From: an uncultured Rhizobiaceae bacterium
GTDB taxonomy: Bacteria > Pseudomonadota > Alphaproteobacteria > Rhizobiales > Rhizobiaceae
NCBI GenBank assembly: GCA_951813045.1
Contig: CATOTF010000002.1
Coordinates: 4,154,001 to 4,218,000 of the forward strand
Length of the DNA: 64,000 nt
Reading direction: 5' to 3'
The stretch's first letter is position 1. Every line of letters starts with the position of its first letter. The position numbers and the translations under genes were made by a program. The notes below the pieces were generated by a model, which was not told where the DNA came from, did not search any database, and saw only the letters and a program-made list of their open reading frames with translations. Below are positions 18,389 through 27,661 of this stretch, one piece after another.

Positions 18389-20197
18389 TCAGCTCGTTTC
18401 TTTTTTCTTGCTGAACATACTGCGTAGATTGTCGAATAACTCGATCTTCGCGCCCTGCCGTTTCATGATTGTGCCCTGTTGAAGGATCGACAGGAAGTTG
18501 TTCCAGGCCCAATAGATCACAAGTCCGGCCGGGAATGTGGCCAGCATGAAGGTGAAAACAACCGGCATCCACTTAAAGATCATCTGCTGGGTTGGGTCTG
18601 GCGGGGTCGGGTTCATCTGCATCTGGATGAACATGGTAATGCCCATAAGCAGCGGCCAAACGCCGATCATCAGGAACAGCGGCACTTCAAACGGCAGGAG
18701 ACCGAACAGGTTAAATATGGACGTGGGGTCGGGCGCGGAAAGGTCCTGAATCCAGCCAAAGAACGGAGCTTGGCGCATTTCTATCGTAACGTAGATGACC
18801 TTATAGAGCGCGAAGAATACCGGGATCTGGATCAAGACCGGCCAACAACCGGATGCCGGATTGATCTTTTTCTCCTTATACAGGGCCATCATGGCCTTTT
18901 GCTGAGCCTGCCTGTCGTCCCCGTGGCGTTCCTTGATGGCCGCCATTTCCGGCTGCACTTTCTTCATATTCGCCATTGAGGCGTATGATTTATTGGCCAG
19001 TGGAAAAAACAGAATTTTTAAAAGGACCGTGACGATCAGAATCGCAACACCAAAGTTGCCAACCGCCAGATAAACCCAGTTCATTACGCTGAACAAAGGT
19101 TTGGTGATGAAATAAAACCAGCCCCAGTCGATGATTTTGTCAAACAGCGGAATGTTTAAGTCATCCCGATAGGCGTCGATAATATCGACTTTCTTGGCAC
19201 CAGCGAAAAGCCGGTTTGATACAGTGGTCTCGCCACCGGCTGCAATAGAGACAGCATCGCTCAGAAAGTCGCTTTGATAAAATGGGCGCCCGCTGGAATA
19301 ATAATTGTAATGGGCGGTAAACGTGCCGCTGGGGATGAGCGCAGTTGCCCAGTATTTATCGGTAATGCCAAGCCAGCCGCTATCGGCTTTTTCCTTGGTA
19401 ACCTGTTTTTCGTCTTCAATATCACCGTAGTCATATTCATCGAGGCCCTGATCCCCAATCGAACCCACCAACCCCTCGTGCAGGACGTAGATACCGGTTA
19501 CTTCCGGGTTGCCAAAACGCGCGATACGGCCATAGGGCTTGATGGAAACAGCTGCAGCACCGGTGTTACGTACCGTATCTGAGACGGTGAACATATAATT
19601 GTCGTCCAGCTCAATCTTGCGCGTAAACGTCAGGCCCTTGTCGTTTTGATATTCGAGGATGACAGGGTTTGCAGGAGTAAGATTACCTGCCCCAACTTGC
19701 TTCCAGATCGTGGATGGGCCGGGCAGAGCGCCCGCATCTTTGTTGGGCGACCAGCCGAATTCCGCAAAATAGGCGTTCTCATTGCTAGCCGGGATCAGGA
19801 GTTTAATTTCTGCACTGTCAGGGTCGATAGTTTCGCGATACTGGGCCAGGTTCAAATCATCAATACGGGCGCCCTTGAGGTTGATTGTTCCGTCCAGCTT
19901 GTCAGAGTTGAATTCGATACGGCCGGCTGTCTCAACACTTGTCGCTTCAGCAGTTGCCCCGGGAACACTTGCTTGACTATTTCCTTCCACATTTGGTTGG
20001 GACGGGACGCCCGGCGTCACAGTATCGGTGTCGGTAACTACGCTATTTCCCGCTGCTTCTTGTTTTACCAGCGCCTGTTGGGCTTCGGCTGCGGCCCGTT
20101 CTTTTTCAAGGCGCGGGCTGATCACCAGCATTTGCCAAAAAAATACAACCGCCAGCGATAATACAGCTGCGAGAATGAAGTTGCGTTGGTTGTCCAT
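18389..20197 (-). CDS. yidC: Membrane protein insertase YidC
   Basis: Inner-membrane insertase working with or without SecYEG. The 602-residue protein begins MDNQRNFILAAVLSLAVVFFWQ, a membrane anchor, followed by an alanine/glutamate-rich linker (about 30-85), the large periplasmic domain (about 90-340), and the conserved C-terminal core of helices (FGVAILIVTVLLKILFFPLANKSY, then NPASGCWPVLIQIPVFFALYKV). I start at the ATG at 20197 rather than the TTG one codon before it. It is downstream of rnpA by about 180 bases. That gap holds no yidD, the small gene often found there. Confidence 0.96.
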   Translation of the reverse strand: MDNQRNFILAAVLSLAVVFFWQMLVISPRLEKERAAAEAQQALVKQEAAGNSVVTDTDTVTPGVPSQPNVEGNSQASVPGATAEATSVETAGRIEFNSDKLDGTINLKGARIDDLNLAQYRETIDPDSAEIKLLIPASNENAYFAEFGWSPNKDAGALPGPSTIWKQVGAGNLTPANPVILEYQNDKGLTFTRKIELDDNYMFTVSDTVRNTGAAAVSIKPYGRIARFGNPEVTGIYVLHEGLVGSIGDQGLDEYDYGDIEDEKQVTKEKADSGWLGITDKYWATALIPSGTFTAHYNYYSSGRPFYQSDFLSDAVSIAAGGETTVSNRLFAGAKKVDIIDAYRDDLNIPLFDKIIDWGWFYFITKPLFSVMNWVYLAVGNFGVAILIVTVLLKILFFPLANKSYASMANMKKVQPEMAAIKERHGDDRQAQQKAMMALYKEKKINPASGCWPVLIQIPVFFALYKVIYVTIEMRQAPFFGWIQDLSAPDPTSIFNLFGLLPFEVPLFLMIGVWPLLMGITMFIQMQMNPTPPDPTQQMIFKWMPVVFTFMLATFPAGLVIYWAWNNFLSILQQGTIMKRQGAKIELFDNLRSMFSKKKETS

Positions 20198-20378
20198 CAA
20201 AGGGCCTGTCTTGGAATATTTCTTGAAGAAGTGGGTAGGAAAGGTGTCCGGGGGAAGAGGGAGTAGTGTGTTTTTTACGAGGAAATAACATTCCAGTGGT
20301 GATTTTCGATCTGTGCCTGTTGAAAGCGGTCAGGTTGCGCGCCGTTTCTGCCCCGACTGCTCACGATTTGCAACAAGA

Positions 20379-20801
20379 CTATTCATCACTTTGATTTTTT
20401 GATCGCCTGGATTTGGAAAACGCTGCGTTTCGCAGGCCGTGATTAACGTCGTCAACCAACTGCGAAAAAGGAATTTCCAGCGCATTATGCCGTGCGATTA
20501 TTACAGCATCTTGACCACTGCAGCTTGCAGGGAGATCAGCGTGAGCAATTGCAGCTCGCAGACGTCTCTTAATCCGGTTACGAATAACCGCGTTCCCAAT
20601 TTTTTTTGTAACGGTAAATCCGATGCGAAATTTGTCGGTACCACAGCCTTTTTCTTCAGGGTTGCGTTGTCTCAACTGCAAAACAAAAGCGCGCTCATGC
20701 GAACGCGCTCCATTTCGTGCCTTTAGAAAGTCTGCCCGGTCTCTCAACCGGTCAGCCGATATCGAGCTGACAGGGTTAAGCTGAGAGCTTTTTACGGCCA
20801 T
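20379..20801 (-). CDS. rnpA: Ribonuclease P protein component
   Basis: Basic protein subunit of RNase P, which trims tRNA 5' ends. The family signature is seen as [17 protein letters not shown], preceded by RIGFTVTKK. The core begins at about [14 protein letters not shown], like the RLxxRxDF start of other RnpA proteins. With the ATG at 20801 the gene overlaps rpmH by 26 bases and the protein is 140 residues, with about 18 extra at the N-terminus. Overlapping rpmH-rnpA starts are known, but an internal non-ATG start after the rpmH stop cannot be excluded. Confidence 0.9.
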   Translation of the reverse strand: MAVKSSQLNPVSSISADRLRDRADFLKARNGARSHERAFVLQLRQRNPEEKGCGTDKFRIGFTVTKKIGNAVIRNRIKRRLRAAIAHADLPASCSGQDAVIIARHNALEIPFSQLVDDVNHGLRNAAFSKSRRSKNQSDE

Positions 20802-20910
20802 GAGCCCGGCGTTTGGCTACCACACGACGTCCACCTGGTGTTGACATACGTGAGCGGAAACCGTGGCGACGTTTGCGAACCAGTTTGCTGGGCTGATAAG
20901 TGCGTTTCAT
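20776..20910 (-). CDS. rpmH: 50S ribosomal protein L34
   Basis: A 44-codon gene encoding [18 protein letters not shown] and onward to KKLSA, the unmistakable basic L34 sequence. It heads the rpmH-rnpA-yidC group. There is no clear Shine-Dalgarno sequence; instead a GC-rich hairpin lies just before the start codon. Confidence 0.98.
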   Translation of the reverse strand: MKRTYQPSKLVRKRRHGFRSRMSTPGGRRVVAKRRAHGRKKLSA

Positions 20911-20918
20911 ATCATCAC

Positions 20919-20936
20919 GCCGGTCATTTCACCGGC
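20919..20936 (-). promoter_or_regulatory. Hairpin immediately upstream of the rpmH start
   Basis: In the mRNA, GCCGGU pairs with ACCGGC around a six-base loop, ending 8 bases before the rpmH AUG, where a Shine-Dalgarno would normally lie. It could affect initiation of L34 synthesis. The structure is seen; the role is inferred. Confidence 0.35.
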
Positions 20937-21318
20937 CCTCTTTATTGAATCTTCGATATATATGCGGCGTTACTTGCGCTCAACAGGTTAAGAAAAACCA
21001 AAGCAAGGCAGGGTTATCACCCAATCGTCGCGTTTTGCGGTGTATAAGCAGGCTATGGTTGTGAGTCAACGTGACATTTGCCCAATTCTGGCTGTTCCGA
21101 TTTTATCAGCATCAATTCATTAAATGCCGGTTTCGTAATTGATTATCGTCACAATCAAGTAGATGACGTCGCTGTGGGCTTGGACGACTATCCCGATAAC
21201 ACGCGTCTCGCGGAAAGTTCAGTTTCATCCTATTGATTGAATACATGTTGCATGTTGAACAGACTGCTTTATTGCCAAATTTGATATCTCAAAACTTGTC
21301 CGTTTTTTGGAGCACCCC
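20937..21318. other. Intergenic region between rpmH and the oxidoreductase
   Basis: About 380 bases between two divergent genes, so it should carry both promoters. I found no open reading frame, no clear DnaA box cluster and no recognised RNA. Apart from the hairpin at the rpmH edge and a GGAG before the oxidoreductase ATG, nothing stands out. Confidence 0.5.
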
Positions 21319-22761
21319 ATGCCAGAAATACTAAAACCCGACATTTGTGTCATCGGGGGTGGCTCCGGCGGACTTGTTGTGGCCTCAGTGGCCGCGTCCT
21401 TTGGCGTCGACGTTATACTCATTGAAAAAGGCAAGATGGGTGGTGATTGTCTCAATTATGGATGTGTACCTTCAAAAGCGCTGATTGCTACAGGCAAACA
21501 TGCCCAATCCATGAGAGAGGCACCGAAATTTGGTGTCAATGCCGGAAACGGTGGTGATGTGGAACCGGAAATAAATTTCCGCAAGGTGCATGACCATGTG
21601 CAGGGGGTGATTGAAACAATAGCCCCCATGGACAGTGTGGAGCGCTTTGAATCGCTTGGGGTTACGGTTATTCAGGAACATGCGCGCTTTGTAGATAAGA
21701 AAACCATTATTGCAGGTGATGTGAAAATTAAACCCCGCCGCATAGTGGTTGCGACCGGGTCGTCAGCATTTATTCCGCCAATTCCGGGTCTTGATGACGT
21801 CGAATATGAGACGAATGAGACGATATTTGAGCGAACAAAAAAGCCCGCCCATCTCATCGTAATTGGTGCAGGCCCAATTGGTCTGGAAATGGCTCAAGCC
21901 CACAGTCGGCTTGGTGCAAAAGTAACGGTTATCGAGGGTTACAGGGCCCTTGGGGGGGATGATCCGGAACTGGCGGCTATCGTGTTGGACAAAATCCGCG
22001 GTGAAGGGGTAGCGATTCGCGAAGCTACAAAAGTCACCAGAGTTGAAAAGTCAGGGAATAGTAAAATCCGTGTTCACCTTGAATCGGATGATGGTTCAGA
22101 ACAGATTGATGGGGATACGCTTCTGCTGGCCACCGGACGCGCTGCAACTGTGGATGGTCTCGGTCTTGAAAAAGCGCGAGTTGAGTATACCCGTAAGGGC
22201 ATCAAGGTTAATAAATCCATGCGTACGACCAACAGGAAAGTCTACGCAATTGGTGACGTCGCCGGTGGATTACAATTTACCCATGTCGCCGGTTACCATG
22301 CAGGTCTGGTTATCAGGGCGATTCTGTTCCGCATGAAAGCTCAGGAAAATACGCATATTATCCCCTGGTGTACCTATACGGACCCGGAGCTCGCCCACAT
22401 TGGCCACACGGAAGAAACAGCAAGGGAAGAGTTCAAGGATATTACAATCCTGCGTTGGCCCTATGCCGAGAATGACCGGGCGCAGGCGGAAAAAAAGACA
22501 ACGGGTCTTGTAAAAATCATCACCCGGAAAAATGGCAAAATCGAAGGTGTTTCAATCGCTGGGGCAATGGCCGGTGAAATGATGAACATGTGGGCTTTGG
22601 CGATCTCTCAGGAGTTGAAAGTAAAGGATATCGCAGCCTATGTTTCGCCTTATCCCACCATGAGTGAAATTGGCAAACGGGCGGCAACCACATTCTACGC
22701 ACCATCAACGAAAAAACCATTTGTGAGGGGAGTAGTCCGGTTCCTCCGGGGATTTGGATGA
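21319..22761 (+). CDS. FAD-dependent pyridine nucleotide-disulfide oxidoreductase
   Basis: A 480-residue flavoprotein related to mercuric reductase and dihydrolipoamide dehydrogenase. It has the FAD-binding GGGSGGLVVA, the redox disulfide GGDCLNYGCVPSKAL (CxxxxC), the NAD(P)-binding GAGPIGLEMAQ, and the second FAD motif YAIGDVAGG. The dimerisation domain has SPYPTMSEIG where lipoamide dehydrogenases have HxHPTxSE, so the catalytic histidine position is tyrosine. The mercury-binding terminal cysteine pair is absent, and no merR, merT or lipoyl enzymes are near. The substrate is unknown. A GGAG precedes the ATG at 21319 by 6 bases. Confidence 0.85.
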   Translation: MPEILKPDICVIGGGSGGLVVASVAASFGVDVILIEKGKMGGDCLNYGCVPSKALIATGKHAQSMREAPKFGVNAGNGGDVEPEINFRKVHDHVQGVIETIAPMDSVERFESLGVTVIQEHARFVDKKTIIAGDVKIKPRRIVVATGSSAFIPPIPGLDDVEYETNETIFERTKKPAHLIVIGAGPIGLEMAQAHSRLGAKVTVIEGYRALGGDDPELAAIVLDKIRGEGVAIREATKVTRVEKSGNSKIRVHLESDDGSEQIDGDTLLLATGRAATVDGLGLEKARVEYTRKGIKVNKSMRTTNRKVYAIGDVAGGLQFTHVAGYHAGLVIRAILFRMKAQENTHIIPWCTYTDPELAHIGHTEETAREEFKDITILRWPYAENDRAQAEKKTTGLVKIITRKNGKIEGVSIAGAMAGEMMNMWALAISQELKVKDIAAYVSPYPTMSEIGKRAATTFYAPSTKKPFVRGVVRFLRGFG

Positions 22762-22828
22762 TATGGTTTTGCCAAAAATTGATTATCATTCTAATGGTTA
22801 GGTAACCTGATAAGCGGAATTAGATTTA

Positions 22829-23497
22829 TTGACGGATGATGGAAAACTTGATGGTGAGGGCCCGAAGGGATTACTCAAGAAAATTCTACCCCGCGGCCTT
22901 TCGGGAAAATTGCTGGTATTGACGATATTCGTCATCATGCTCACCGAAGTATTCGTTTTCGTACCATCGGTGGCCAATTTTCGATTGACCTGGCTCGCCG
23001 ATCATTTTGTTACAGGTGAAGCAACATCATTGGTTCTTGAAAAAATCACCGGCGAAGATGTTCCAGAAAACATTCAAAAAGAACTACTCTCGTTAACCCA
23101 GACCGAAATGATGGTGGTGCGGCGTGACGGCGCCAGTCAGATACTGGCTTCAAATGAGCTACCCTATAACGTTCACCGCCATATCATGTTGGAAGCACCT
23201 GGACGATTGCAGGCGGTACGGTCAATTGCTGACGCTATGGACACGCTGATGTTTGGTGGAGACCGGACAATTCGGGTGTACGGCCCCATGAAACAAAGAA
23301 ATGGTACGCTTGAGCTTTTGATGAATGAAAAGCCATTACGTGATGCGATGTTAATGTACGCCGGAAACGTCCTGCTCATTTCGTTGGCGATATCGATTTT
23401 TTACTGGTCTTGTGGTTTTTATGACATTACGGGCGTTTCTCATCCGGCCCATGCAACGCATGTCCCGCGCCATGCTGGCGTTTTCCAACGATCCTGA
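22829..23497 (+). CDS. Sensor histidine kinase, N-terminal part (frameshifted)
   Basis: Sensor half of a kinase split by a single-base frameshift. From the TTG at 22829 it encodes a cytoplasmic start, a transmembrane helix (LLVLTIFVIMLTEVFVFVP, about 30-48), a periplasmic domain to about 175, and the beginning of a second helix (NVLLISLAISIF). Beyond residue about 191 the sequence (YWSCGFYDITGVS...) is out of frame and not real. Removing one T from the T6 run at 23397-23402 gives SIFTGLVVFMTLRAFLIRP, a natural continuation of the helix into the HAMP-like region of the downstream frame. The repaired protein would be 489 residues. Confidence 0.8.
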   Translation: MTDDGKLDGEGPKGLLKKILPRGLSGKLLVLTIFVIMLTEVFVFVPSVANFRLTWLADHFVTGEATSLVLEKITGEDVPENIQKELLSLTQTEMMVVRRDGASQILASNELPYNVHRHIMLEAPGRLQAVRSIADAMDTLMFGGDRTIRVYGPMKQRNGTLELLMNEKPLRDAMLMYAGNVLLISLAISIFYWSCGFYDITGVSHPAHATHVPRHAGVFQRS

Positions 23498-24299
23498 GAA
23501 CTCGGCTCTGATGATTGACCCATCGGGCAGGCGCGATGAAATTGGGGTTGCAGAAGAGCAATTCAGTTCCATGCAGAAACAGGTGCGAGGGACGATCCAG
23601 CAGCAACGGCATTTGGCAGATTTGGGGTTGGCGGTATCCAAAATTAATCATGACTTGCGCAATATATTGGCCTCCGCATCCCTGTTTTCAGACCGCCTCA
23701 CGTTGTCAGAAGACCCGGTTGCTCAACGTCTTGCGCCTCGATTGGTGCGTACCATCGACAGGGCTGCCGATTATACAAAATCGGTTCTCGATTATGGTAA
23801 AGCCGGAGAAGCGATTCCCCAACGCGGGATTGTAGACCTGCACCGCCTGTGTGTTGAAGTTGCCGAAGCGCTTTCACTGGACGAATACAAATGTGTCGAC
23901 CGCGATATTGATTGGGTTAACGGTGTCGACCCGAAATTGGAGGTAGAAGCTGACGCTGAGCAATTATTCCGTGTTTTATTGAATCTTTCTCGAAATGCGG
24001 TTCAGGCCATGGAAGGCATGGGTGAAAATGCGCTAATCAAGCGGTTAACAATCCAGGCGCTTCGCGATGATACATCGGTGACGATCACAGTGTCTGATAC
24101 TGGTCCTGGTTTTCCAGCGGAGGCTCGTAAAAACCTGTTTACCGCTTTCAGCGGATCAGGAAGCCGGGGTGGTACAGGTCTCGGCCTTGCAATTGCCGCC
24201 GAGCTCATTCGTGCCCATGGCGGTACTATTGAGTTGAAAGAAGACGATACACCGGGTTCGAGGTTTGTAATTGTTCTTCCTGCATCAAAAGCGATTTAA
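23412..24299 (+). CDS. Sensor histidine kinase, catalytic part (frameshifted)
   Basis: Kinase half of the gene beginning at 22829. It opens inside the second membrane helix (VVFMTLRAFLIRPMQRMS), continues through a HAMP-like linker, then has the histidine box LAVSKINHDLRNILASA and an ATPase domain with LLNLSRNAVQAM (N box), DTGPGFP (G1) and GTGLGLAIAAEL (G2). The apparent GTG start at 23412 lies within the helix and has no ribosome binding site, so this is not an independent gene. The NHDLRN form of the H box is typical of a rhizobial kinase group. No partner regulator is adjacent. Confidence 0.82.
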   Translation: MVFMTLRAFLIRPMQRMSRAMLAFSNDPENSALMIDPSGRRDEIGVAEEQFSSMQKQVRGTIQQQRHLADLGLAVSKINHDLRNILASASLFSDRLTLSEDPVAQRLAPRLVRTIDRAADYTKSVLDYGKAGEAIPQRGIVDLHRLCVEVAEALSLDEYKCVDRDIDWVNGVDPKLEVEADAEQLFRVLLNLSRNAVQAMEGMGENALIKRLTIQALRDDTSVTITVSDTGPGFPAEARKNLFTAFSGSGSRGGTGLGLAIAAELIRAHGGTIELKEDDTPGSRFVIVLPASKAI

Positions 24300-24308
24300 T
24301 CAAACTAC

Positions 24309-25058
24309 CTATTGAAAACCTACCGGGTCGACGATACCCGACGGACAGCCCGCTTTGGTTTTGGGTGCAGCGAGGGATAGGGCGGTAATATCGGGCCTAT
24401 CGGTTATTGCTCCTGCCAACCCAAGTGTGATTTCGGTGATGATTTCGCGACGCCCGTCGCGCTTGCAGGCAATGCGAACCCGCGCCCCAACGCCATCACC
24501 AAAAGCCTCGTCAAAGGCATTTCTGATCGCTCCGCCACTCAGCGATTTCCCACGGTTATTCGCAAACAGGTCTCGCACCGATGATGCATTTATTGTGTCC
24601 ATCAGGCTTATGGAGTGGGCGTAATAGGTTTCCGGTGATTTCGAATAACAGGTTCCGTGTTTAATCCATTCGTGACGGTGAAGGTATGATCTTGCCCCTG
24701 GCATGATTTTCCAGAGTTTTTCTTTTAGGGCATCAGACAGTCCAAGCCCTGAAAGCTGCTTCCACTTTCGCCGTCTGTCGAGATTTTGGGTTTTATCGTC
24801 GACACCGCAATAAGCCTTGCTGCGCGGTTGCGGCCACAGCCCGTGCAGGGAAAAATGGTCGGCATCATATCGCGCCGCATTTTGCGTGCGGCATTCCGGT
24901 AGGCGCGGACGGGTTTCGCAAAAAGCCGACTGCCACGATATGGCAAGAACCATATTCCCGGAAAAGAATGCGTCGCTTTCGCCGGTTTGGGATGGCTCAG
25001 TGCATCCAGCCAACAATAAAGCTGATACGAGCGCAAAGGATTTATGGTCGACGAACAT
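24309..25058 (-). CDS. Ribonuclease T2 family lipoprotein
   Basis: An exported RNA-cleaving enzyme. The N-terminus has a hydrophobic stretch ending in a lipobox-like LLAGC (about 15-19), suggesting lipidation and anchoring outside the cytoplasm. Both catalytic segments are intact: FSLHGLWPQ (CAS I) and HEWIKHGTC (CAS II), each with its histidine. Eight or so further cysteines fit disulfides of an extracytoplasmic protein. At 249 residues it is normal for the family. It is divergent from the helicase gene with 23 bases between the starts. The role (phosphate or nucleotide scavenging from RNA) is inferred. Confidence 0.9.
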   Translation of the reverse strand: MFVDHKSFALVSALLLAGCTEPSQTGESDAFFSGNMVLAISWQSAFCETRPRLPECRTQNAARYDADHFSLHGLWPQPRSKAYCGVDDKTQNLDRRRKWKQLSGLGLSDALKEKLWKIMPGARSYLHRHEWIKHGTCYSKSPETYYAHSISLMDTINASSVRDLFANNRGKSLSGGAIRNAFDEAFGDGVGARVRIACKRDGRREIITEITLGLAGAITDRPDITALSLAAPKTKAGCPSGIVDPVGFQ

Positions 25059-25081
25059 GGTGAAGTGTTTACGATAGGGTC

Positions 25082-27637
25082 ATGTCGATTGGAACCAAAA
25101 TCAAACCGGTTGAAGCGGAGAGCGAAGATGCGCTTCTCCCTGACCTGTTTTTACGCTGGTTTGATGAGCGCAGTTGGGCACCACGGCTCCACCAATTGGA
25201 TTTGCTTGCCCGCTCACAACAGGGGCATTCAACGCTCCTGATAGCGCCAACCGGCGCCGGTAAAACACTCGCGGGTTTTTTGCCGGCATTGACCGATATT
25301 GCCATACGTCCACCCCGCAAGCCGGGCGAAGCCCACCGTGGTATCCACACCCTTTACATCTCGCCGCTCAAAGCGCTGGCGGTTGATATCAAACGCAACC
25401 TCGAGACGCCTATTGAAGAAATGGGCCTGCCGGTCACCGTTGAGACGCGCACGGGGGATACACCTTCCCACCGCCGCCAACGGCAAAAACTCATGCCGCC
25501 GGACATTCTGCTCACAACGCCGGAACAAGTGGCACTCCTCATTGCTAATAAAGACGCCGGACGTTTTTTCTCGGACCTCAAATATGTGATCTTTGACGAG
25601 TTACATTCATTGGTAACCTCAAAACGAGGACATCTGTTGTCCCTCGGTCTGGCCCGTTTGAGAAAGCTGCGGCCCGGGCTTCAAACCATCGGCCTTTCCG
25701 CAACCGTTGCAAAACCTTCCGACCTTCAGCGTTGGCTTGTTGGGCAAAATAGAGACGACACGCGGGTGGACCACGAAGCAGTGCTCATTACGGTGGACGG
25801 TGGGGCTAAACCGCAAATCAACATTCTCGATACCAAAGAACGCCTGCCGTGGTCCGGCCATTCCGCCCGCCATGCAGTTGGTGAAATATACGAGACCATA
25901 AAGACTGCCCGAACTGCAATTCTCTTCGTGAACACCCGCAGCCAGGCCGAATTCCTGTTTCAGAACCTCTGGCGTATCAACGAAGACAGTCTGCCAATTG
26001 CCCTTCACCACGGATCGCTCGATGTTGGTCAACGGCGCAAGGTGGAGGCCGCCATGTCGGTAAACGCCCTACGCGCCGTTGTTGCCACCTCGACACTCGA
26101 TCTTGGTATCGACTGGGGAGACGTGGACCTCGTTTTGCACATTGGCGCGCCGAAAGGGGCAAGCCGTTTGGCCCAACGTATTGGCCGCGCCAACCACCGT
26201 ATGGATGAGCCGTCCCGCGCGGTGCTTGTGCCTGCCAATCGTTTCGAGGTCATGGAATGTAAAGCCGCGCTGGATGCCAACTATCTGGGCCATCAGGACA
26301 CACCTCCTTTGCGCGAAGGGGCGCTTGATGTCCTTTGCCAGCATATATTTGGCATGGCGGTTGCCGGGCCGTTTGACGAGGATGACCTCTACAAGGAAAT
26401 TATCAGTGCCAAACCCTATGCGGAGCTCGATTGGGATACATTTCACCGCAGTATTCGATTTGTGGCGACGGGCGGCTATGCGCTTAAAACTTATGAGCGC
26501 TACGCAAAAATCAAACAGACGAGCGACGGGTCATGGCGGTTGACCCATCCTCGCTTCGCCCAGCAATACAGGTTAAACGCCGGTACGATATATGAAGCAC
26601 CGGCGATGACCGTGCGGATGTTGAAATTTGTCAAACGGGACAGCAAGGGCCTCATGGCGACCCGAGGTGGCCGCTCACTCGGCAAGCTTGAGGAGTATTT
26701 TCTCGAACAAATGGTCTATGGCGACACCTTCATGTTTGGTGGTCAGGTGGTGCGATTTGAAGGCATTCGTGAAAACGAAGCAATTGTTACGCCGACGGTT
26801 TCCAAAGATCCGATGGTGCCCATGTATGCCGGATCAAAATTTCCCTTGAGCACATATCTTGCAAAACACATTCGTGAAATGCTCTCGAAGCCGAAATCCT
26901 GGAGCGGCCTGCCGCCACAGGTTGCCGAATGGCTGCGCATTCAAAAGAAAAAATCGGTCATGCCGAAGCTCGATGAAATGCTGGTGGAGACATTTCCCCG
27001 CGGCGATAAGTTTTATCTTGTGGCCTATACATTTGAAGGCCGCCTCGCTCACCAATCTCTCGGCATGCTGCTGACCAAACGGCTTGAACGTGCTCGCGCC
27101 CGACCAACAGGGTTTGTGGCAACAGATTATTGCATTTGTATCTGGGGTCTTGATGATATGGGAGCGAAGTTCCGGAGCGGTGATCTGTCTCTCGCCTCCC
27201 TGTTTGATGAAGACATGCTGGGGGATGATCTGGAAGCGTGGATGGAGGACAGTTTCATGCTCAAACGCAGCTTCCGCCAATGCGCTCTGATTGCGGGGCT
27301 GATTGAGAAGAATTTTCCGGGCAAGGAAAAGACGGGCCGTCAGCTCACCGTCTCAACCGACCTAATTTACGACGTGCTGCGGGAACACGAACCGGATCAT
27401 ATTTTAATGCAGGCAACCCGCGAGGATGCGGCAACCGGCCTGCTGGATATCCATCGGCTCGGCGACCTTTTGGCGCGTATAAAGGGGCAAATCCTGCATA
27501 AAGATCTCGATCAGGTTTCACCGCTTGCGGTTCCCATCATGCTGGAGATCGGCCGTGAATCAGTACCGGGTGAAGCGAATGAAACGCTTCTGGCGGAGGC
27601 GGCCGAAAATCTCATTTCAGAGGCGATGACGGTGTGA
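25082..27637 (+). CDS. Ligase-associated DEXH-box helicase (Lhr type)
   Basis: An 851-residue superfamily 2 helicase. It shows Walker A APTGAGKT (about 58-65), FDELHSL as motif II, LSATVAKP as motif III, TSTLDLGIDWGDV and QRIGRANHR as motifs V and VI, then the long Lhr-specific C-terminal region. The family is named for its usual link with an ATP-dependent DNA ligase, an MBL-fold exonuclease and PdeM in a DNA-damage gene group. Here the PdeM gene follows 24 bases downstream but no ligase or exonuclease is next to it. Confidence 0.92.
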   Translation: MSIGTKIKPVEAESEDALLPDLFLRWFDERSWAPRLHQLDLLARSQQGHSTLLIAPTGAGKTLAGFLPALTDIAIRPPRKPGEAHRGIHTLYISPLKALAVDIKRNLETPIEEMGLPVTVETRTGDTPSHRRQRQKLMPPDILLTTPEQVALLIANKDAGRFFSDLKYVIFDELHSLVTSKRGHLLSLGLARLRKLRPGLQTIGLSATVAKPSDLQRWLVGQNRDDTRVDHEAVLITVDGGAKPQINILDTKERLPWSGHSARHAVGEIYETIKTARTAILFVNTRSQAEFLFQNLWRINEDSLPIALHHGSLDVGQRRKVEAAMSVNALRAVVATSTLDLGIDWGDVDLVLHIGAPKGASRLAQRIGRANHRMDEPSRAVLVPANRFEVMECKAALDANYLGHQDTPPLREGALDVLCQHIFGMAVAGPFDEDDLYKEIISAKPYAELDWDTFHRSIRFVATGGYALKTYERYAKIKQTSDGSWRLTHPRFAQQYRLNAGTIYEAPAMTVRMLKFVKRDSKGLMATRGGRSLGKLEEYFLEQMVYGDTFMFGGQVVRFEGIRENEAIVTPTVSKDPMVPMYAGSKFPLSTYLAKHIREMLSKPKSWSGLPPQVAEWLRIQKKKSVMPKLDEMLVETFPRGDKFYLVAYTFEGRLAHQSLGMLLTKRLERARARPTGFVATDYCICIWGLDDMGAKFRSGDLSLASLFDEDMLGDDLEAWMEDSFMLKRSFRQCALIAGLIEKNFPGKEKTGRQLTVSTDLIYDVLREHEPDHILMQATREDAATGLLDIHRLGDLLARIKGQILHKDLDQVSPLAVPIMLEIGRESVPGEANETLLAEAAENLISEAMTV

Positions 27638-27661
27638 TGCTAAAATGTGTAAGGTGCAGTC

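Noticed and set aside
18479-18979. A 166-codon open frame on the plus strand opposite yidC
   Set aside because: The translation is rich in histidine, arginine and glutamine with no motif; yidC on the other strand is certain.
20937-21318. A replication origin near rpmH-rnpA
   Set aside because: In some bacteria oriC lies near rpmH, but I see no cluster of DnaA boxes, no dnaA or dnaN and no AT-rich unwinding tract here.
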